The position numbers and the translations under genes are program-made. Shown here one piece after another: positions 17,476-27,498 of a stretch of DNA of 64,000 nt. Under the pieces are notes generated by a model. The model was not told the DNA's origin. It ran no database searches and saw nothing but the letters and a program-made list of their open reading frames with translations. Source of the DNA: Azoarcus sp. TTM-91 (GTDB lineage: Bacteria > Pseudomonadota > Gammaproteobacteria > Burkholderiales > Rhodocyclaceae); contig NZ_WUEI01000007.1 in assembly GCF_012911025.1 (NCBI RefSeq), positions 1 to 64,000 of the forward strand, in the 5' to 3' direction. Positions within the stretch are counted from its first letter, which is position 1; each line of letters opens with the position of its first letter.

Positions 17476-18072
17476 ATGCACACCCTGCTCGCCCTTGCCC
17501 GACAGATCGACCGGATCAGCCGGCTGATCGGGAAATCCCTCATCTGGCTGATCCTGTTCGCAACCCTCATCAGCGCACTCAACGCCATCGCGCGCAAAGC
17601 CTTCAACGTCGGCTCCAACGCTTTCCTTGAAATCCAGTGGTATCTCTTCGCCGCCGTCTTCCTACTCGGCGCCGGCCACACTTTCCTCGAAAACGCCCAC
17701 GTCCGCATCGACGTGCTGTCGCACTTCTGGTCCAAGAAAATGCGCATGTGGGTGGATATCGGCGGCATCGTGCTTTTCGTCCTGCCGATGTGCTATTTCA
17801 TGGCCACCTTTGCCTGGCCCATCGTAGCCGGCGCCTATGCCTCCGGCGAGATGTCATCCAACGCAGGCGGCCTCATCCGCTGGCCGGCCTACGTGCTGGT
17901 CCCGCTGGGCTTCGGCCTGCTGGCGCTGCAAGCGCTGTCCGAACTGATCAAGCGCTTCGCCTTCCTCACCGGCCACGGGCCGGACCCGCTGGCTGGAGGC
18001 GACCAGGATGACGGCGGCGGCCACGCGCTTCCCAAGACCGTGCCCACCGCCGGTGAAGGAGCGCAGCCGTGA
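17476..18072 (+). CDS. TRAP transporter small membrane subunit (DctQ)
   Basis: A 198-residue four-helix inner-membrane protein that forms the permease with DctM. The signature NAFLEIQWYLFAAVFLLGAGHTF and HVRIDVL near residues 45-80 is typical of this FcbT2-like subgroup. The ATG at 17476 gives the usual family N-terminus; there is no strong ribosome site before it, and an in-frame ATG at 17392 exists but would add unmatched sequence. The stop overlaps the GTG of dctM (GTGA). The C-terminus is a Gly/Asp-rich tail. It is about 50% or more similar by eye to the DctQ at 27495-28082. Confidence 0.9.
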   Translation: MHTLLALARQIDRISRLIGKSLIWLILFATLISALNAIARKAFNVGSNAFLEIQWYLFAAVFLLGAGHTFLENAHVRIDVLSHFWSKKMRMWVDIGGIVLFVLPMCYFMATFAWPIVAGAYASGEMSSNAGGLIRWPAYVLVPLGFGLLALQALSELIKRFAFLTGHGPDPLAGGDQDDGGGHALPKTVPTAGEGAQP

Positions 18073-19763
18073 TCGAATTCTTCAGCGCCAACCTGGCCCC
18101 GATCATGTTCGGGACCACCCTGCTCTTCCTGCTCTCCGGCTTCCCCGTCGCCTTCTCGCTGGCCGCCTGCGGGCTGGTGTTCGGCTTCGTCGGCATCGAA
18201 CTCGGCCTGCTGCCCTCCTCTCTGTTCCAGGCCCTGCCGCTGCGGGTGTTCGGCATCATGCAGAACGAAACCCTGTTGGCCATTCCCTTCTTCACGCTGA
18301 TGGGGCTGATCCTGGAGCGCAGCGGCATGGCGGAGGATCTGCTCGACACGGTGGGACAGGTTTTCGGCCCGGTGCGTGGCGGCCTCGCCTTCGCAGTGCT
18401 GTTCGTCGGCACGCTGCTGGCGGCCACCACCGGCGTCGTGGCGGCGGCGGTGATCTCGATGGGGCTGATCTCGCTGCCGATCATGATGCGCTACGGCTAC
18501 AGCAGTGCCTTCGCCAGCGGCGCCATCGCGGCGGCCGGCTCGCTGGCCCAGGCGGTGCCGCCCTCGCTGGTGCTCATCGTGGTTGCCGACCAACTCGGCC
18601 GCAGCGTCGGCGACATGTATCGCGGCGCCTTCCTGCCAGCCTTCATCCTGATCGGCCTGTACGCCCTCTACATCGCAGCGCTGGCGCTGTTCCGTCCGGC
18701 CATAGTGCCTGCGCTGCCGCCGGAGGCGCGCACCTTCCGCGAGCCTGACGGCAGCTCGGGCATGCGCTCGCTGCTGGTATTCACCCTGTTGGTCACCGCC
18801 GTCTCGGTGGCCTTCGGCATTTATTACCCGGAGGTGGCGAGTTGGATACGCGGCCACGCGGTGGATCCGCCGCGGGACGAAACCATCGTCGTGGCACTGA
18901 CGCTGGGCACCATCTTGGCGATGATCCTGGCCGGGGTGAACCGCCTGCTCGGTCTGGGCCTGCTCTCCCGCATGACCGAGCGCCTGACCTTCGTGCTGGT
19001 GCCGCCGCTGACGCTGATCTTCCTGGTGCTGGGCACCATCTTCCTCGGCATCGCCACGCCCACCGAGGGCGGCGCAATGGGCGCGGTCGGCGCGCTGCTG
19101 ATGGCGGCGCTGCGCCGCCGGCTGGACTGGAAGACGCTGCGCCAGGCGCTGGAGTCAACCACCCGTTTGTCATGCTTCGTACTGCTCATCCTGGTGGGCT
19201 CCACCATCTTCAGCTTCACCTTCACCGCGGTGGAGGGCAATCACTGGGTGGAGCACCTGTTCGACAAGCTGCCCGGCGGCGAGATGGGCTTCCTGCTCTT
19301 CGTCATGGTGGTGGTGTTCATCCTCGGCTGCTTCCTCGATTTCTTCGAGATCGCCTTCATCCTGATCCCGCTGCTGGCGCCGGTGGCGGACAAGATGGGC
19401 ATAGACCTGATCTGGTTCGGCATCCTGATCGCGATGAACCTGCAGACCTCCTTCCTCACCCCGCCCTTCGGTTTCGCACTGTTCTACCTGCGCAGCGTGG
19501 CGCCAACCAACAGCTTCATCGACCGGGTGACCGGCAAGCGGATAGAAGGGATCAAGACGATACAGATCTACCGCGGCGTAATCCCCTTCATCATCCTGCA
19601 GCTCGTCGTCGTCGGCCTGCTGCTGGCTTACCCCGGCATGGTCACCAGCAGCTTCGACAGCGGCGGCGATGTGGACGTGAAGGACATCCGCATCGAAGCA
19701 CCGACTGGCGGTGGCGGTTGGGGTGACAATGAAGGCGGCGCCTGGGGTACACCAAATCAATAA
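18069..19763 (+). CDS. TRAP transporter large membrane subunit (DctM)
   Basis: A 564-residue multi-pass permease that couples solute uptake to Na+. It is longer than classic DctM (about 425-450) because it belongs to the FcbT3-like class, which carries an inserted segment in the middle (about residues 215-300). Conserved stretches include ETLLAIPFFTLMGLILERSGMAEDLL, GVVAAAVISMGLISLPIMMRYGY and TPTEGGAMGAVGALL. It begins with a GTG that overlaps the dctQ stop. It ends in a Gly/Trp-rich tail. A strong hairpin follows at 19776-19804. Confidence 0.92.
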   Translation: MIEFFSANLAPIMFGTTLLFLLSGFPVAFSLAACGLVFGFVGIELGLLPSSLFQALPLRVFGIMQNETLLAIPFFTLMGLILERSGMAEDLLDTVGQVFGPVRGGLAFAVLFVGTLLAATTGVVAAAVISMGLISLPIMMRYGYSSAFASGAIAAAGSLAQAVPPSLVLIVVADQLGRSVGDMYRGAFLPAFILIGLYALYIAALALFRPAIVPALPPEARTFREPDGSSGMRSLLVFTLLVTAVSVAFGIYYPEVASWIRGHAVDPPRDETIVVALTLGTILAMILAGVNRLLGLGLLSRMTERLTFVLVPPLTLIFLVLGTIFLGIATPTEGGAMGAVGALLMAALRRRLDWKTLRQALESTTRLSCFVLLILVGSTIFSFTFTAVEGNHWVEHLFDKLPGGEMGFLLFVMVVVFILGCFLDFFEIAFILIPLLAPVADKMGIDLIWFGILIAMNLQTSFLTPPFGFALFYLRSVAPTNSFIDRVTGKRIEGIKTIQIYRGVIPFIILQLVVVGLLLAYPGMVTSSFDSGGDVDVKDIRIEAPTGGGGWGDNEGGAWGTPNQ

Positions 19764-19775
19764 GGGGCGATGACA

Positions 19776-19804
19776 CCCCCGCGGGCTGAAGCCGCCCGCG
19801 GGGG
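19776..19804 (+). terminator. Strong GC hairpin between dctM and mrpA
   Basis: An 11-bp perfect stem (CCCCCGCGGGC at 19776-19786 with 19794-19804) has a 7-base loop. It lacks a clean T tract, so it may be a terminator, an attenuator before the mrp operon, or an mRNA end protector. Confidence 0.5.
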
Positions 19805-19860
19805 AACCCTTTGCGGCAAAGCGACTCCGTGAGAGCGACGCAGGTTACCATCGGGCCATC

Positions 19861-22725
19861 ATGTCGCTTCTTGCCATCATCCTGCTGCCCTTCCTCGGCA
19901 GCCTCTGCGCCGCCTTCATGCCTGCCAACGCCCGCAATGCGGAAGCCTGGCTGGCGGGCACCGCTGCACTCGCGACCACCCTGCTGGTCGCCAGCCTGTA
20001 TGGAGACATCCAGAGCGAAGGCGTGCTGCGCGCCTCGGTGCCCTGGGCCCCCTCGCTGGGACTGGAGTTCTCGCTGCGCATGGACGGCTTCGCCTGGCTG
20101 TTCGCGTTGCTGGTGGCCGCCATGGGCACGCTGGTGGTGCTGTATGCGCGCTACTACATGTCGCCGGAAGACCCGGTGCCGCGCTTCTTCTCCTTCTTCC
20201 TCGCCTTCATGGGGGCGATGCTGGGCGTGGTGCTGTCCGGCAACCTGATCCAGCTGGCGATGTTCTGGGAGCTCACCAGCCTCGCCTCCTTCATGCTGAT
20301 CGCCTACTGGAACCACCGGGTGGACGCCCGCCGCGGCGCCCGCATGGCGCTCACGGTGACCGCCACCGGCGGCCTGGCCCTGCTGGCGGGCATGCTGATC
20401 CTCGGCCACGTCGCCGGCAGCTACGACCTGGACGTGGTGCTGCAGGCCGGCGACAAGATCCGCGCCCACGCCTGGTATCCGGCGGCGCTGGCGCTGGTGG
20501 TGCTGGGCGCGCTGACTAAGAGCGCCCAGTTCCCCTTCCACTTCTGGCTGCCGCACGCAATGGCGGCGCCCACGCCGGTTTCCGCCTATCTGCACTCGGC
20601 CACCATGGTGAAGGCCGGCGTATTCCTGCTCGCCCGCCTGTGGCCGGTGCTGGCCGGCACCGACGCCTGGTTCTGGATCGTCGGCGGCGCCGGCCTGCTG
20701 TCGCTGGTGGTGGGCGCCTACCTGGCGCTGTTCCAGCGCGACATGAAAGGCGTGCTCGCCTACTCCACCATCAGCCACCTCGGCCTCATCACCCTGCTGC
20801 TGGGCATGAACAGCCCGCTGGCGCTGGTGGCGGCGGTGTTCCACATCATCAACCACGCCACCTTCAAGGCCTCGCTGTTCATGGCCGCCGGCATCGTCGA
20901 CCACGAAACCGGCACCCGCGACATGACCCGCCTCTCCGGCCTCTACCGGGCGATGCCGATCACCGCCACGCTGGCGCTGGTAGCCGCTGCCTCCATGGCC
21001 GGCGTGCCGCTGCTGAACGGCTTCCTGTCCAAGGAGATGTTCTTCGCCGAGACGGTGTTCATCGCCCGCCCGGACTTCCAGCGCGTCGGCCTGCCGATGG
21101 CCGCCACCCTGGCCGGCATCTTCAGCGTCGCCTACTCGCTGCGCTTCATCCACTGCGTGTTCTTCGGCCGCCCGGCGCAGGAGCTGCCGCGCGCGCCGCA
21201 CGAGCCGCCGGGGTGGATGCTGGTGCCCAGCGCGCTGCTGGTGTTCGCCTGCCTGCTGGTAGGCATGTTCCCCGCCCACACCATAGGCCCCTTCCTCGCC
21301 GTCGCCACCCACTCCCTGCTCGGTGCCAGTACGCCGGAATACAGCCTGGCGATCTGGCACGGCTTCAACCTGCCGCTGATGATGAGCCTGGCCGCGCTGG
21401 CCGGCGGCATCGTGCTCTACCAGCTGCTGCGCCGCCGTGCCGACAGCGTGCCGCTGCTGGAGCCACTGGACGGCAAGCGCGCGTTCGACTTCGTGCAGAC
21501 GGCCCTGAGCACCGGCTCCGAACGCCTGATGCGCCTCCTGGTTTCCCGCCGCCTGCAGGTGCAGCTGCTGCTGATCGTGGTCTTCGCCCTGGCCGCGGTG
21601 CTGCTGCCGCTGACCGCCGACCGCGCCGGCTGGACCCTCGCCAGGCCCAGCCTGCCCGACCCCGCCTTCGCCCTGCTGTGGCTGGTGGGCGGCGCCTGCG
21701 CGCTGGGCACTGCCTACAAGGCCAAGCGCCACCGCCTGGCGGCGCTGGTCCTGTCCGGCGGCACCGGCCTGGCCACCTGCCTCACCTTCGCCTGGTTCTC
21801 CGCGCCCGACCTGGCGCTGACCCAGCTGACGGTGGAAGTGGTCACCGTGGTGCTGCTGCTGCTCGGCCTGCGCTGGCTGCCCCGGCGCAACGACGCCAGC
21901 GCGCCCGACATTCCCACCTCCACCCGGCTGCGCCGCTGGCGCGACCGCAGCATCGCGCTGCTGGCCGGCGGCGGCCTCGGCAGCCTGGCCTACATCATGC
22001 TCACCCGGCCGGCCGGCGAGGGCATCTCGCCCTTCTTCCTGGAGCAGGCGCTGCCGCTGGGCGGCGGGCTCAACGTGGTGAACGTGATCCTGGTGGACTT
22101 CCGCGGCTTCGACACCCTGGGCGAGATCACCGTGCTCGGCATCGTCGCCCTCACCGTGTATGCGCTGCTGCGCCGCTTCCGCCCGGCGCCGGAGAGCATG
22201 GAGCTGACCCAGCAGCAGCAGGAACACAGCACGCCGCCGCCGGATACCGACGCGGTGCTGCCGCCCGGACCGATGGCGGTGCCGGCGGTGCTGGTGCGCC
22301 TGCTGATGCCGCTGGCGCTACTGGTATCGCTGTACTTCCTGCTGCGCGGCCACAACGCGCCCGGCGGCGGCTTCGTCGGCGGGCTGGTGCTGGCGACCAC
22401 GGTGATCCTGCAGTACATCGTCGGTGGCACCGTGTGGGTGGAATCCCGCAGCCGGCTGCATCCGCCGCACTGGATCGCGCTCGGCCTGCTGGCGGCCGCC
22501 GCCGCCGGCTGCGGCGCCTGGCTGGCCTCGCTGCCCTTCCTCACCAGCCTGGCGTGGCATGGCAGCCTGCCGCTGGTGGGCGAGCTGCACATTTCCACCG
22601 TGCTGCTGTTCGACATCGGCGTGTACATGCTGGTCGTCGGCGCCACCGTGCTGATGCTGGTGGCGCTGGCCCACCAGTCGCTGCGCGCCCATCATCGCAA
22701 GCCGGCGCGCGCCGGCGAGGAGTGA
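19861..22725 (+). CDS. mrpA: Mrp-type Na+/H+ antiporter subunit A, fused to subunit B
   Basis: A 954-residue membrane protein related to complex I subunit NuoL. Residues 1-650 carry the antiporter core ([50 protein letters not shown]), followed by the MrpA C-terminal region. From about residue 800 the sequence becomes an MnhB domain ([25 protein letters not shown]). Such A-B fusions define group 2 mrp operons like Sinorhizobium phaAB. The complex extrudes Na+ (or K+) against H+ and supports pH and salt tolerance. It opens a six-gene operon with overlapping genes. Confidence 0.93.
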   Translation: MSLLAIILLPFLGSLCAAFMPANARNAEAWLAGTAALATTLLVASLYGDIQSEGVLRASVPWAPSLGLEFSLRMDGFAWLFALLVAAMGTLVVLYARYYMSPEDPVPRFFSFFLAFMGAMLGVVLSGNLIQLAMFWELTSLASFMLIAYWNHRVDARRGARMALTVTATGGLALLAGMLILGHVAGSYDLDVVLQAGDKIRAHAWYPAALALVVLGALTKSAQFPFHFWLPHAMAAPTPVSAYLHSATMVKAGVFLLARLWPVLAGTDAWFWIVGGAGLLSLVVGAYLALFQRDMKGVLAYSTISHLGLITLLLGMNSPLALVAAVFHIINHATFKASLFMAAGIVDHETGTRDMTRLSGLYRAMPITATLALVAAASMAGVPLLNGFLSKEMFFAETVFIARPDFQRVGLPMAATLAGIFSVAYSLRFIHCVFFGRPAQELPRAPHEPPGWMLVPSALLVFACLLVGMFPAHTIGPFLAVATHSLLGASTPEYSLAIWHGFNLPLMMSLAALAGGIVLYQLLRRRADSVPLLEPLDGKRAFDFVQTALSTGSERLMRLLVSRRLQVQLLLIVVFALAAVLLPLTADRAGWTLARPSLPDPAFALLWLVGGACALGTAYKAKRHRLAALVLSGGTGLATCLTFAWFSAPDLALTQLTVEVVTVVLLLLGLRWLPRRNDASAPDIPTSTRLRRWRDRSIALLAGGGLGSLAYIMLTRPAGEGISPFFLEQALPLGGGLNVVNVILVDFRGFDTLGEITVLGIVALTVYALLRRFRPAPESMELTQQQQEHSTPPPDTDAVLPPGPMAVPAVLVRLLMPLALLVSLYFLLRGHNAPGGGFVGGLVLATTVILQYIVGGTVWVESRSRLHPPHWIALGLLAAAAAGCGAWLASLPFLTSLAWHGSLPLVGELHISTVLLFDIGVYMLVVGATVLMLVALAHQSLRAHHRKPARAGEE

Positions 22726-22728
22726 GCA

Positions 22729-23076
22729 ATGGAACTCGTCTATGCAATGGCGATAGGCATCGTGACCGGCTCCGGCGTGTGGCTGCTGCTGCGGCCGCGC
22801 ACCTTCCAGGTCATCATGGGGCTGGCCCTGCTGTCCTACGCAGTCAACCTTTTCATCTTCGCGATGGGCCGGCTGAACATGAACCAGGCGCCTGTGCTGG
22901 ACCCGACCCGCGTGATCGATGTCGCCCAGTACGCCGATCCGGTGCCGCAGGCGCTGGTACTCACCGCCATCGTCATCGGCTTCGCCACCACCGCGCTGTT
23001 CCTGGTGGTGCTGCTGGCCTCGCGCGGCTTCGCCGGCACCGACCATGTGGATGGCAGCGAGGGCGAGCACCGATGA
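22729..23076 (+). CDS. mrpC: Mrp antiporter subunit C
   Basis: A 115-residue, three-helix membrane subunit related to complex I NuoK. The segment VWLLLRPRTFQVIMGLALLSYAVNLFIFAMG and the DPVPQALVLTAIVIGFATTAL motif are characteristic of MnhC/MrpC. It starts three bases after the mrpA stop. It is needed for assembly of the Mrp complex rather than catalysis alone. Confidence 0.93.
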   Translation: MELVYAMAIGIVTGSGVWLLLRPRTFQVIMGLALLSYAVNLFIFAMGRLNMNQAPVLDPTRVIDVAQYADPVPQALVLTAIVIGFATTALFLVVLLASRGFAGTDHVDGSEGEHR

Positions 23077-23122
23077 CGCAGCGCCCGCCCTTCCCCGTTC
23101 TCCCCGCTGATGGAGCCGGCCT

Positions 23123-24733
23123 ATGAGTGGCTGGACCGCCCATCTGCCCGTCCTGCCGGTGGTGCTGCCGCTGATCGCCGGCGCCGCCATCGTGCTCATC
23201 GACGACGGCAAGCGACCGCTGCGCGCGCTGCTGGCGGTGCTCGCCACCCTGGCGCAACTGGGCGTGGCGCTGTGGCTGGCCGGCATCGCCGGCGGGCTGC
23301 TGCACTCGCCCTGGGGCAGCGAGATCGGCGTCTATGCCGCCGGCAACTGGGCCGCGCCCTTCGGCATCGTGCTGGTGGTGGACCGGCTCTCCGCCCTGCT
23401 GCTGGTGCTCACCGCCGCGCTGGGGCTGATGACGCTGCTGTACTCGCTGGCGCGCTGGGACCGCGCCGGGGTGAACTTCCTGCCGCTGTTCCAGTTCCTG
23501 CTGATGGGCTTGAATGGCGCCTTCCTCACCGGCGACCTGTTCAATCTCTTCGTCTTCTTCGAGGTGCTGCTGGCCGCCTCCTACGGCCTGCTGCTGCACG
23601 GCTCCGGCGCGGCGCGGGTGCGCGCGGGGCTGCACTACATCGCGGTGAACCTGGTCGCCTCGCTGCTCTTCCTGCTCGGCGCCGCGCTGATCTACGGCGT
23701 CACCGGCACGCTGAACCTGGCGGACATCGCCCGCAAGCTGCCGGCCCTCACCGGCGCCGACCGCAGCCTGTTCGACATCGGCGCGGTGCTGCTGGGCATC
23801 GTCTTCCTGGTGAAGGCCGCCGCCTGGCCGCTGAACTTCTGGCTGACGCCGGCCTACTCCTCCGCCGCCGCGCCGGTGGCCGGCGTGTTCGCGCTGATGA
23901 CCAAGGTGGGCGTGTATGCGCTGCTGCGCATGGGCACGCTGTTCGAGCCCGGCGGCCGGCCGCCGCTGTTCGGCGGCGACTGGCTGTTCTACGGCGGCCT
24001 CGCCACCATCGCCACCGGCGCCGCCGGCATGCTGGCGGCGCAGCAGCTGGGGCGGCTGGCGGGCCACGCGGTCATCGTCTCCTCCGGCACCCTGCTCGCC
24101 GCCATCGGCCTGCTGGGCAACCAGTACACGCCTTCGATGCTGCTCTACCTGTGCAGTTCGGTGCTGGCCACCGGCGCCTTCTTCATGCTGATCGAGATGG
24201 TGGAACGCAACCGCAGCTATGGCGCCGATCTGCTGGCGGTCAGTTTCGAAGCCTTCGGCCTGGCCGACCCGGACGATCCGACCGGCCCGGATGACGTGGT
24301 CGGCATCGCCATTCCGGCGGCGATGGCCTTCCTGGGGCTGAGCTTCGTCATGTGCGCGCTGCTGATCACCGGGCTGCCGCCGCTGTCCGGCTTCGTCGCC
24401 AAGTTCGGCCTGATCGCCGCCGCGCTGGAAGGCGCTGCCGGCCTCACGCCGGTAGGTTCATGGGTGTTGATCGCGGCCCTGCTGCTGTCCGGCCTGGCCG
24501 GGCTGATCGCGCTGACGCGCAATGGCATCCGGGTGTTCTGGAGCAACGCCCGCAGCACGCCGCGGCTGCAGGTGGCCGAGGCCGGCCCGGTGGCGGCGCT
24601 GCTGCTGCTGTGCGTGGCGCTGGCGGCCCTTGCCGGGCCGGCGATGGATTACCTGCAGGGCACGGCAGCCACGCTGCACGCGCCCGAGCGCTACATCAAC
24701 GCGGTGCTGCAGGCCGAAGGAGTGGGCCGATGA
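23123..24733 (+). CDS. mrpD: Mrp antiporter subunit D
   Basis: A 536-residue membrane subunit related to NuoM/NuoN with about 14 helices. The proton-translocating core (VDRLSALLLVLTAALGLMTLLYS, GDLFNLFVFFEVLLAASYGLLL, FLVKAAAWPLNFWLTPAYSSAAAPV) is clear, including the conserved Glu and Lys of these antiporters. It begins 46 bases after mrpC, the largest gap in the operon, and its stop overlaps mrpE (ATGA). Confidence 0.94.
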   Translation: MSGWTAHLPVLPVVLPLIAGAAIVLIDDGKRPLRALLAVLATLAQLGVALWLAGIAGGLLHSPWGSEIGVYAAGNWAAPFGIVLVVDRLSALLLVLTAALGLMTLLYSLARWDRAGVNFLPLFQFLLMGLNGAFLTGDLFNLFVFFEVLLAASYGLLLHGSGAARVRAGLHYIAVNLVASLLFLLGAALIYGVTGTLNLADIARKLPALTGADRSLFDIGAVLLGIVFLVKAAAWPLNFWLTPAYSSAAAPVAGVFALMTKVGVYALLRMGTLFEPGGRPPLFGGDWLFYGGLATIATGAAGMLAAQQLGRLAGHAVIVSSGTLLAAIGLLGNQYTPSMLLYLCSSVLATGAFFMLIEMVERNRSYGADLLAVSFEAFGLADPDDPTGPDDVVGIAIPAAMAFLGLSFVMCALLITGLPPLSGFVAKFGLIAAALEGAAGLTPVGSWVLIAALLLSGLAGLIALTRNGIRVFWSNARSTPRLQVAEAGPVAALLLLCVALAALAGPAMDYLQGTAATLHAPERYINAVLQAEGVGR

Positions 24734-25218
24734 GACGATTGACCGGCCGCATCCTGCTGCCGCTGGCCCTGCTGGTCGCCTGGCTGCTGCTGAACGACAC
24801 CCTGAGCTTCGGCCAGGTGCTGCTGGGCGCCCTGTTCGCCATGCTGATCTCGCTGGCAATACGCCAGTTGCGCCCGCTGGCGGCGCAACCCCACCGGCTG
24901 CACCTGCTGTTCGGCCTGCTGTGGCATGTGCTGCTCGACATCATCCGCTCCAACATCGCGGTGGCGGCGGTCATCCTCGGCGCCAACCGGCAGCAGCCCA
25001 ACGTCGGCTTCATCACCATTCCACTGGACATGCGCGATCCCCACGGCCTGGCGATGCTGGCCGTGATCCTGACGGCGACGCCGGGCACGGTGTGGACGGA
25101 CCTCTCGCCCGACACCAACAAACTCACCCTGCATGTGCTCGACCTGAAGGACGAAGCGGGCTGGATACGCCTGATCAAGGACCGCTACGAGCGCCCCCTG
25201 ATGGAGATCTTCGAATGA
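24730..25218 (+). CDS. mrpE: Mrp antiporter subunit E
   Basis: A 162-residue membrane protein with three N-terminal helices and a soluble C-terminal part. The family segment ILTATPGTVWTDLSPDTNKLTLHVLDL near residue 115 is diagnostic. The ATG at 24730 overlaps the mrpD stop by four bases, and the stop overlaps mrpF the same way. The E subunit stabilises the complex. Confidence 0.93.
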   Translation: MRRLTGRILLPLALLVAWLLLNDTLSFGQVLLGALFAMLISLAIRQLRPLAAQPHRLHLLFGLLWHVLLDIIRSNIAVAAVILGANRQQPNVGFITIPLDMRDPHGLAMLAVILTATPGTVWTDLSPDTNKLTLHVLDLKDEAGWIRLIKDRYERPLMEIFE

Positions 25219-25496
25219 ACGCAATCCTCGACTGGGCGATCCATTTCGCCACGCTGTGCTTCGCGCTGGCCATGGTGTTCGGCACCGTGCGCCTGATCAT
25301 CGGCCCCACCGCGCCGGACCGGGTGCTGGCGCTGGACGCGGTGTATATCAACGGCATGCTGGGCGCGCTGGTGCTGGGCATACGCTTCGGCACCACGGTG
25401 TATTTCGACATCGCGCTGCTGATCGGCCTGTTCGGCTTCGTCGGCGCCACCGCGATGGCGAAGTTCCTGCTGCGCGGCGAGGTGATCGAACCATGA
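25215..25496 (+). CDS. mrpF: Mrp antiporter subunit F
   Basis: A 93-residue, three-helix subunit. The motif LIIGPTAPDRVLALDAVYINGMLG around residues 27-50 is the hallmark of MrpF/PhaF, and the essential Asp in the helix is present. Both ends overlap neighbours by four bases, so translation is coupled along the operon. Confidence 0.93.
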   Translation: MNAILDWAIHFATLCFALAMVFGTVRLIIGPTAPDRVLALDAVYINGMLGALVLGIRFGTTVYFDIALLIGLFGFVGATAMAKFLLRGEVIEP

Positions 25497-25801
25497 ACGG
25501 CACCGAACTTTCGCCCTGGATCGCGCTGCCGGCGGCGGCGCTGCTGATCACCGGCGGTCTGCTCGGCCTGCTGGGCGCGCTCGGCCTGCTTCGCCTGTCC
25601 GGCTTCTACGCCCGCATCCACGCACCCACGCTGGGCAACACCCTGGGCGCCGGCTGCGTGCTGATCGCCTCCATCCTGGTGTCATCCGCCATCGCCGAGC
25701 GGCCGGTGGTGCACGAGGTGCTGATCACCCTGTGCGTGATCCTCAGTTCGCCGGTCACCGCGATGCTGCTGATGCGGGCCGCGATCTATCGCGATCGCTG
25801 A
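25493..25801 (+). CDS. mrpG: Mrp antiporter subunit G
   Basis: A 102-residue, three-helix subunit ending the mrp operon. LLRLSGFYARIHAPTLGNTLG near residue 32 is the family signature. It overlaps mrpF by four bases. The convergent dctM copy ends 32 bases away with no obvious terminator between them. Confidence 0.92.
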   Translation: MNGTELSPWIALPAAALLITGGLLGLLGALGLLRLSGFYARIHAPTLGNTLGAGCVLIASILVSSAIAERPVVHEVLITLCVILSSPVTAMLLMRAAIYRDR

Positions 25802-25833
25802 ACGCCGCCGGCGGCCAGCGCAAGCGGCACCCG

Positions 25834-27498
25834 TCAGCGCCCGCCCTGCAGCTGCTTCAGCAGATCCGAGGAGGGTCCCTCCTGCTCCTGCGCCGGTGCG
25901 GTTTCGGCCGGCGGCCCTTCACCCTGCCCAGGGGCCTGCAGCTCCAGTTGCAGCGGCGGCACCTCCCCGGCTGCCCGGCCGTGGTCGTAGGACACCAGCC
26001 CAGGGAAGGCGATGATGAGCGCCACCATCACCAGCTGGATGCAGACGAAGGGCACCGCGCCCCAGTAGATCTGCGAGGTCTTCACCTGCGGCGGCGCCAC
26101 CGAGCGCAGGTAGAACAGGGCGAAACCGAAGGGCGGGTGCATGAAGGAGGTCTGCATGTTCACCGCGATCAGCACGCCGAACCACACCAGGTCTATCCCC
26201 AGCTTGTCCGCCACCGGCGCCAGCAGCGGCACGATGATGAAGGCCAGCTCGAAGAAATCGAGGAAGAAGGCGAGCACGAACACCAGGATGTTCACCACGA
26301 TCAGGAAGCCCAGCTCGCCGCCGGGCAGCGCGGTCAGCAGGTGCTCCACCCACAGGTCGCCATTCACGCCGCGGAAGGTCAGGCCGAACACGGTGGAGCC
26401 GATGAGGATGAAGACGACAAAGCAGGACAGCTTGGTGGTCGTGTCCATCGCCTGCCGCAGCAGCAGGAAGGACAAGCGCCCGCGCGCCACCGCCATCGCC
26501 AGCGCGCCCACCGCGCCCATCGCGCCGCCCTCGGTCGGCGTCGCCACGCCGATGAAGATGGTGCCCAGCACCAGGAAGATCAGCCCCAGCGGCGGAATCA
26601 GCACGAAAGTCACCCGCTCCGCCATCTGCGACAGCAGGCCCAGCCTGAACAGCCGGTTGCCGAGGGCAAGCACGAAGGCCGCGCCGATGGCCACCAGCGC
26701 GGCGACCACCACCACTTCGTCCCGCGCCTGCGTCTCGCCGTACCAGCGCGCGAACAGCCACGCCGCCGCCAGCGCGATCAGCGCCAGCGCCGCCAGCGAG
26801 CGCAGGCCGCTGCCGCCGTCCGCCTCGCGGATGGTGCGGGCATGGGCGGGCATCGCCGGCGCGTGGACCGGCCGCAGCACAGTGATGATGAAGACATAGA
26901 GCATGTACATGCCGGTGAGCACCAGCCCGGGCAGCAACGCGCCCTGGTACATGTCGCCCACCGAGCGGCCGAGCTGGTCCGCCAGCACGATGAGCACCAG
27001 CGAGGGCGGAATGATCTGCGCCAGCGTGCCGGATGCGGCGATGACGCCGGAGGCCAGCCGGTTGTCGTAGCCGTAGCGCATCATGATGGGCAGCGAGATC
27101 AGCCCCATCGAGATCACCGAGGCGGCGACCACGCCGGTGGTGGCCGCCAGCAAGGCGCCGACGAAGATCACCGCGTAGGCCAGACCGCCACGTATCGGCC
27201 CGAACAGCTGGCCTATGGTGTCCAGCAGATCCTCCGCCATGCCGCTGCGCTCCAGGATCAGCCCCATGAAGGTGAAGAAGGGGATGGCGAGCAGGGTGTC
27301 GTTGGCCATGATGCCGAAGATGCGCTCCGGCAGCGCCTGGAACAGGGCCGGGCTGAGCAGGCCGAGCTCGATGCCGACAAGGCCGAACAGGATGCCGTTG
27401 GCCGCCAGCGCGAAAGCCACCGGAAAGCCGAACAGCAGGAAGAAGACCAGCGCCGCGAACATCAGCGGCGCCATGTTGGCGATCAGGAAAGCGCTCAT
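25834..27498 (-). CDS. TRAP transporter large membrane subunit (DctM), second copy
   Basis: A 554-residue paralogue of the DctM at 18069-19763, with the same FcbT3-like length and the same core (DTLLAIPFFTFMGLILERSGMAEDLL, TPTEGGAMGAVGAL). It differs mainly in the inserted middle region and in a Gln/Glu/Pro-rich C-terminal tail of about 50 residues. Its ATG at 27498 overlaps the upstream dctQ by four bases. No binding-protein gene is next to this pair, so it may work with one of the two receptors at 14.9-17.3 kb or with one encoded elsewhere. Confidence 0.92.
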   Translation of the reverse strand: MSAFLIANMAPLMFAALVFFLLFGFPVAFALAANGILFGLVGIELGLLSPALFQALPERIFGIMANDTLLAIPFFTFMGLILERSGMAEDLLDTIGQLFGPIRGGLAYAVIFVGALLAATTGVVAASVISMGLISLPIMMRYGYDNRLASGVIAASGTLAQIIPPSLVLIVLADQLGRSVGDMYQGALLPGLVLTGMYMLYVFIITVLRPVHAPAMPAHARTIREADGGSGLRSLAALALIALAAAWLFARWYGETQARDEVVVVAALVAIGAAFVLALGNRLFRLGLLSQMAERVTFVLIPPLGLIFLVLGTIFIGVATPTEGGAMGAVGALAMAVARGRLSFLLLRQAMDTTTKLSCFVVFILIGSTVFGLTFRGVNGDLWVEHLLTALPGGELGFLIVVNILVFVLAFFLDFFELAFIIVPLLAPVADKLGIDLVWFGVLIAVNMQTSFMHPPFGFALFYLRSVAPPQVKTSQIYWGAVPFVCIQLVMVALIIAFPGLVSYDHGRAAGEVPPLQLELQAPGQGEGPPAETAPAQEQEGPSSDLLKQLQGGR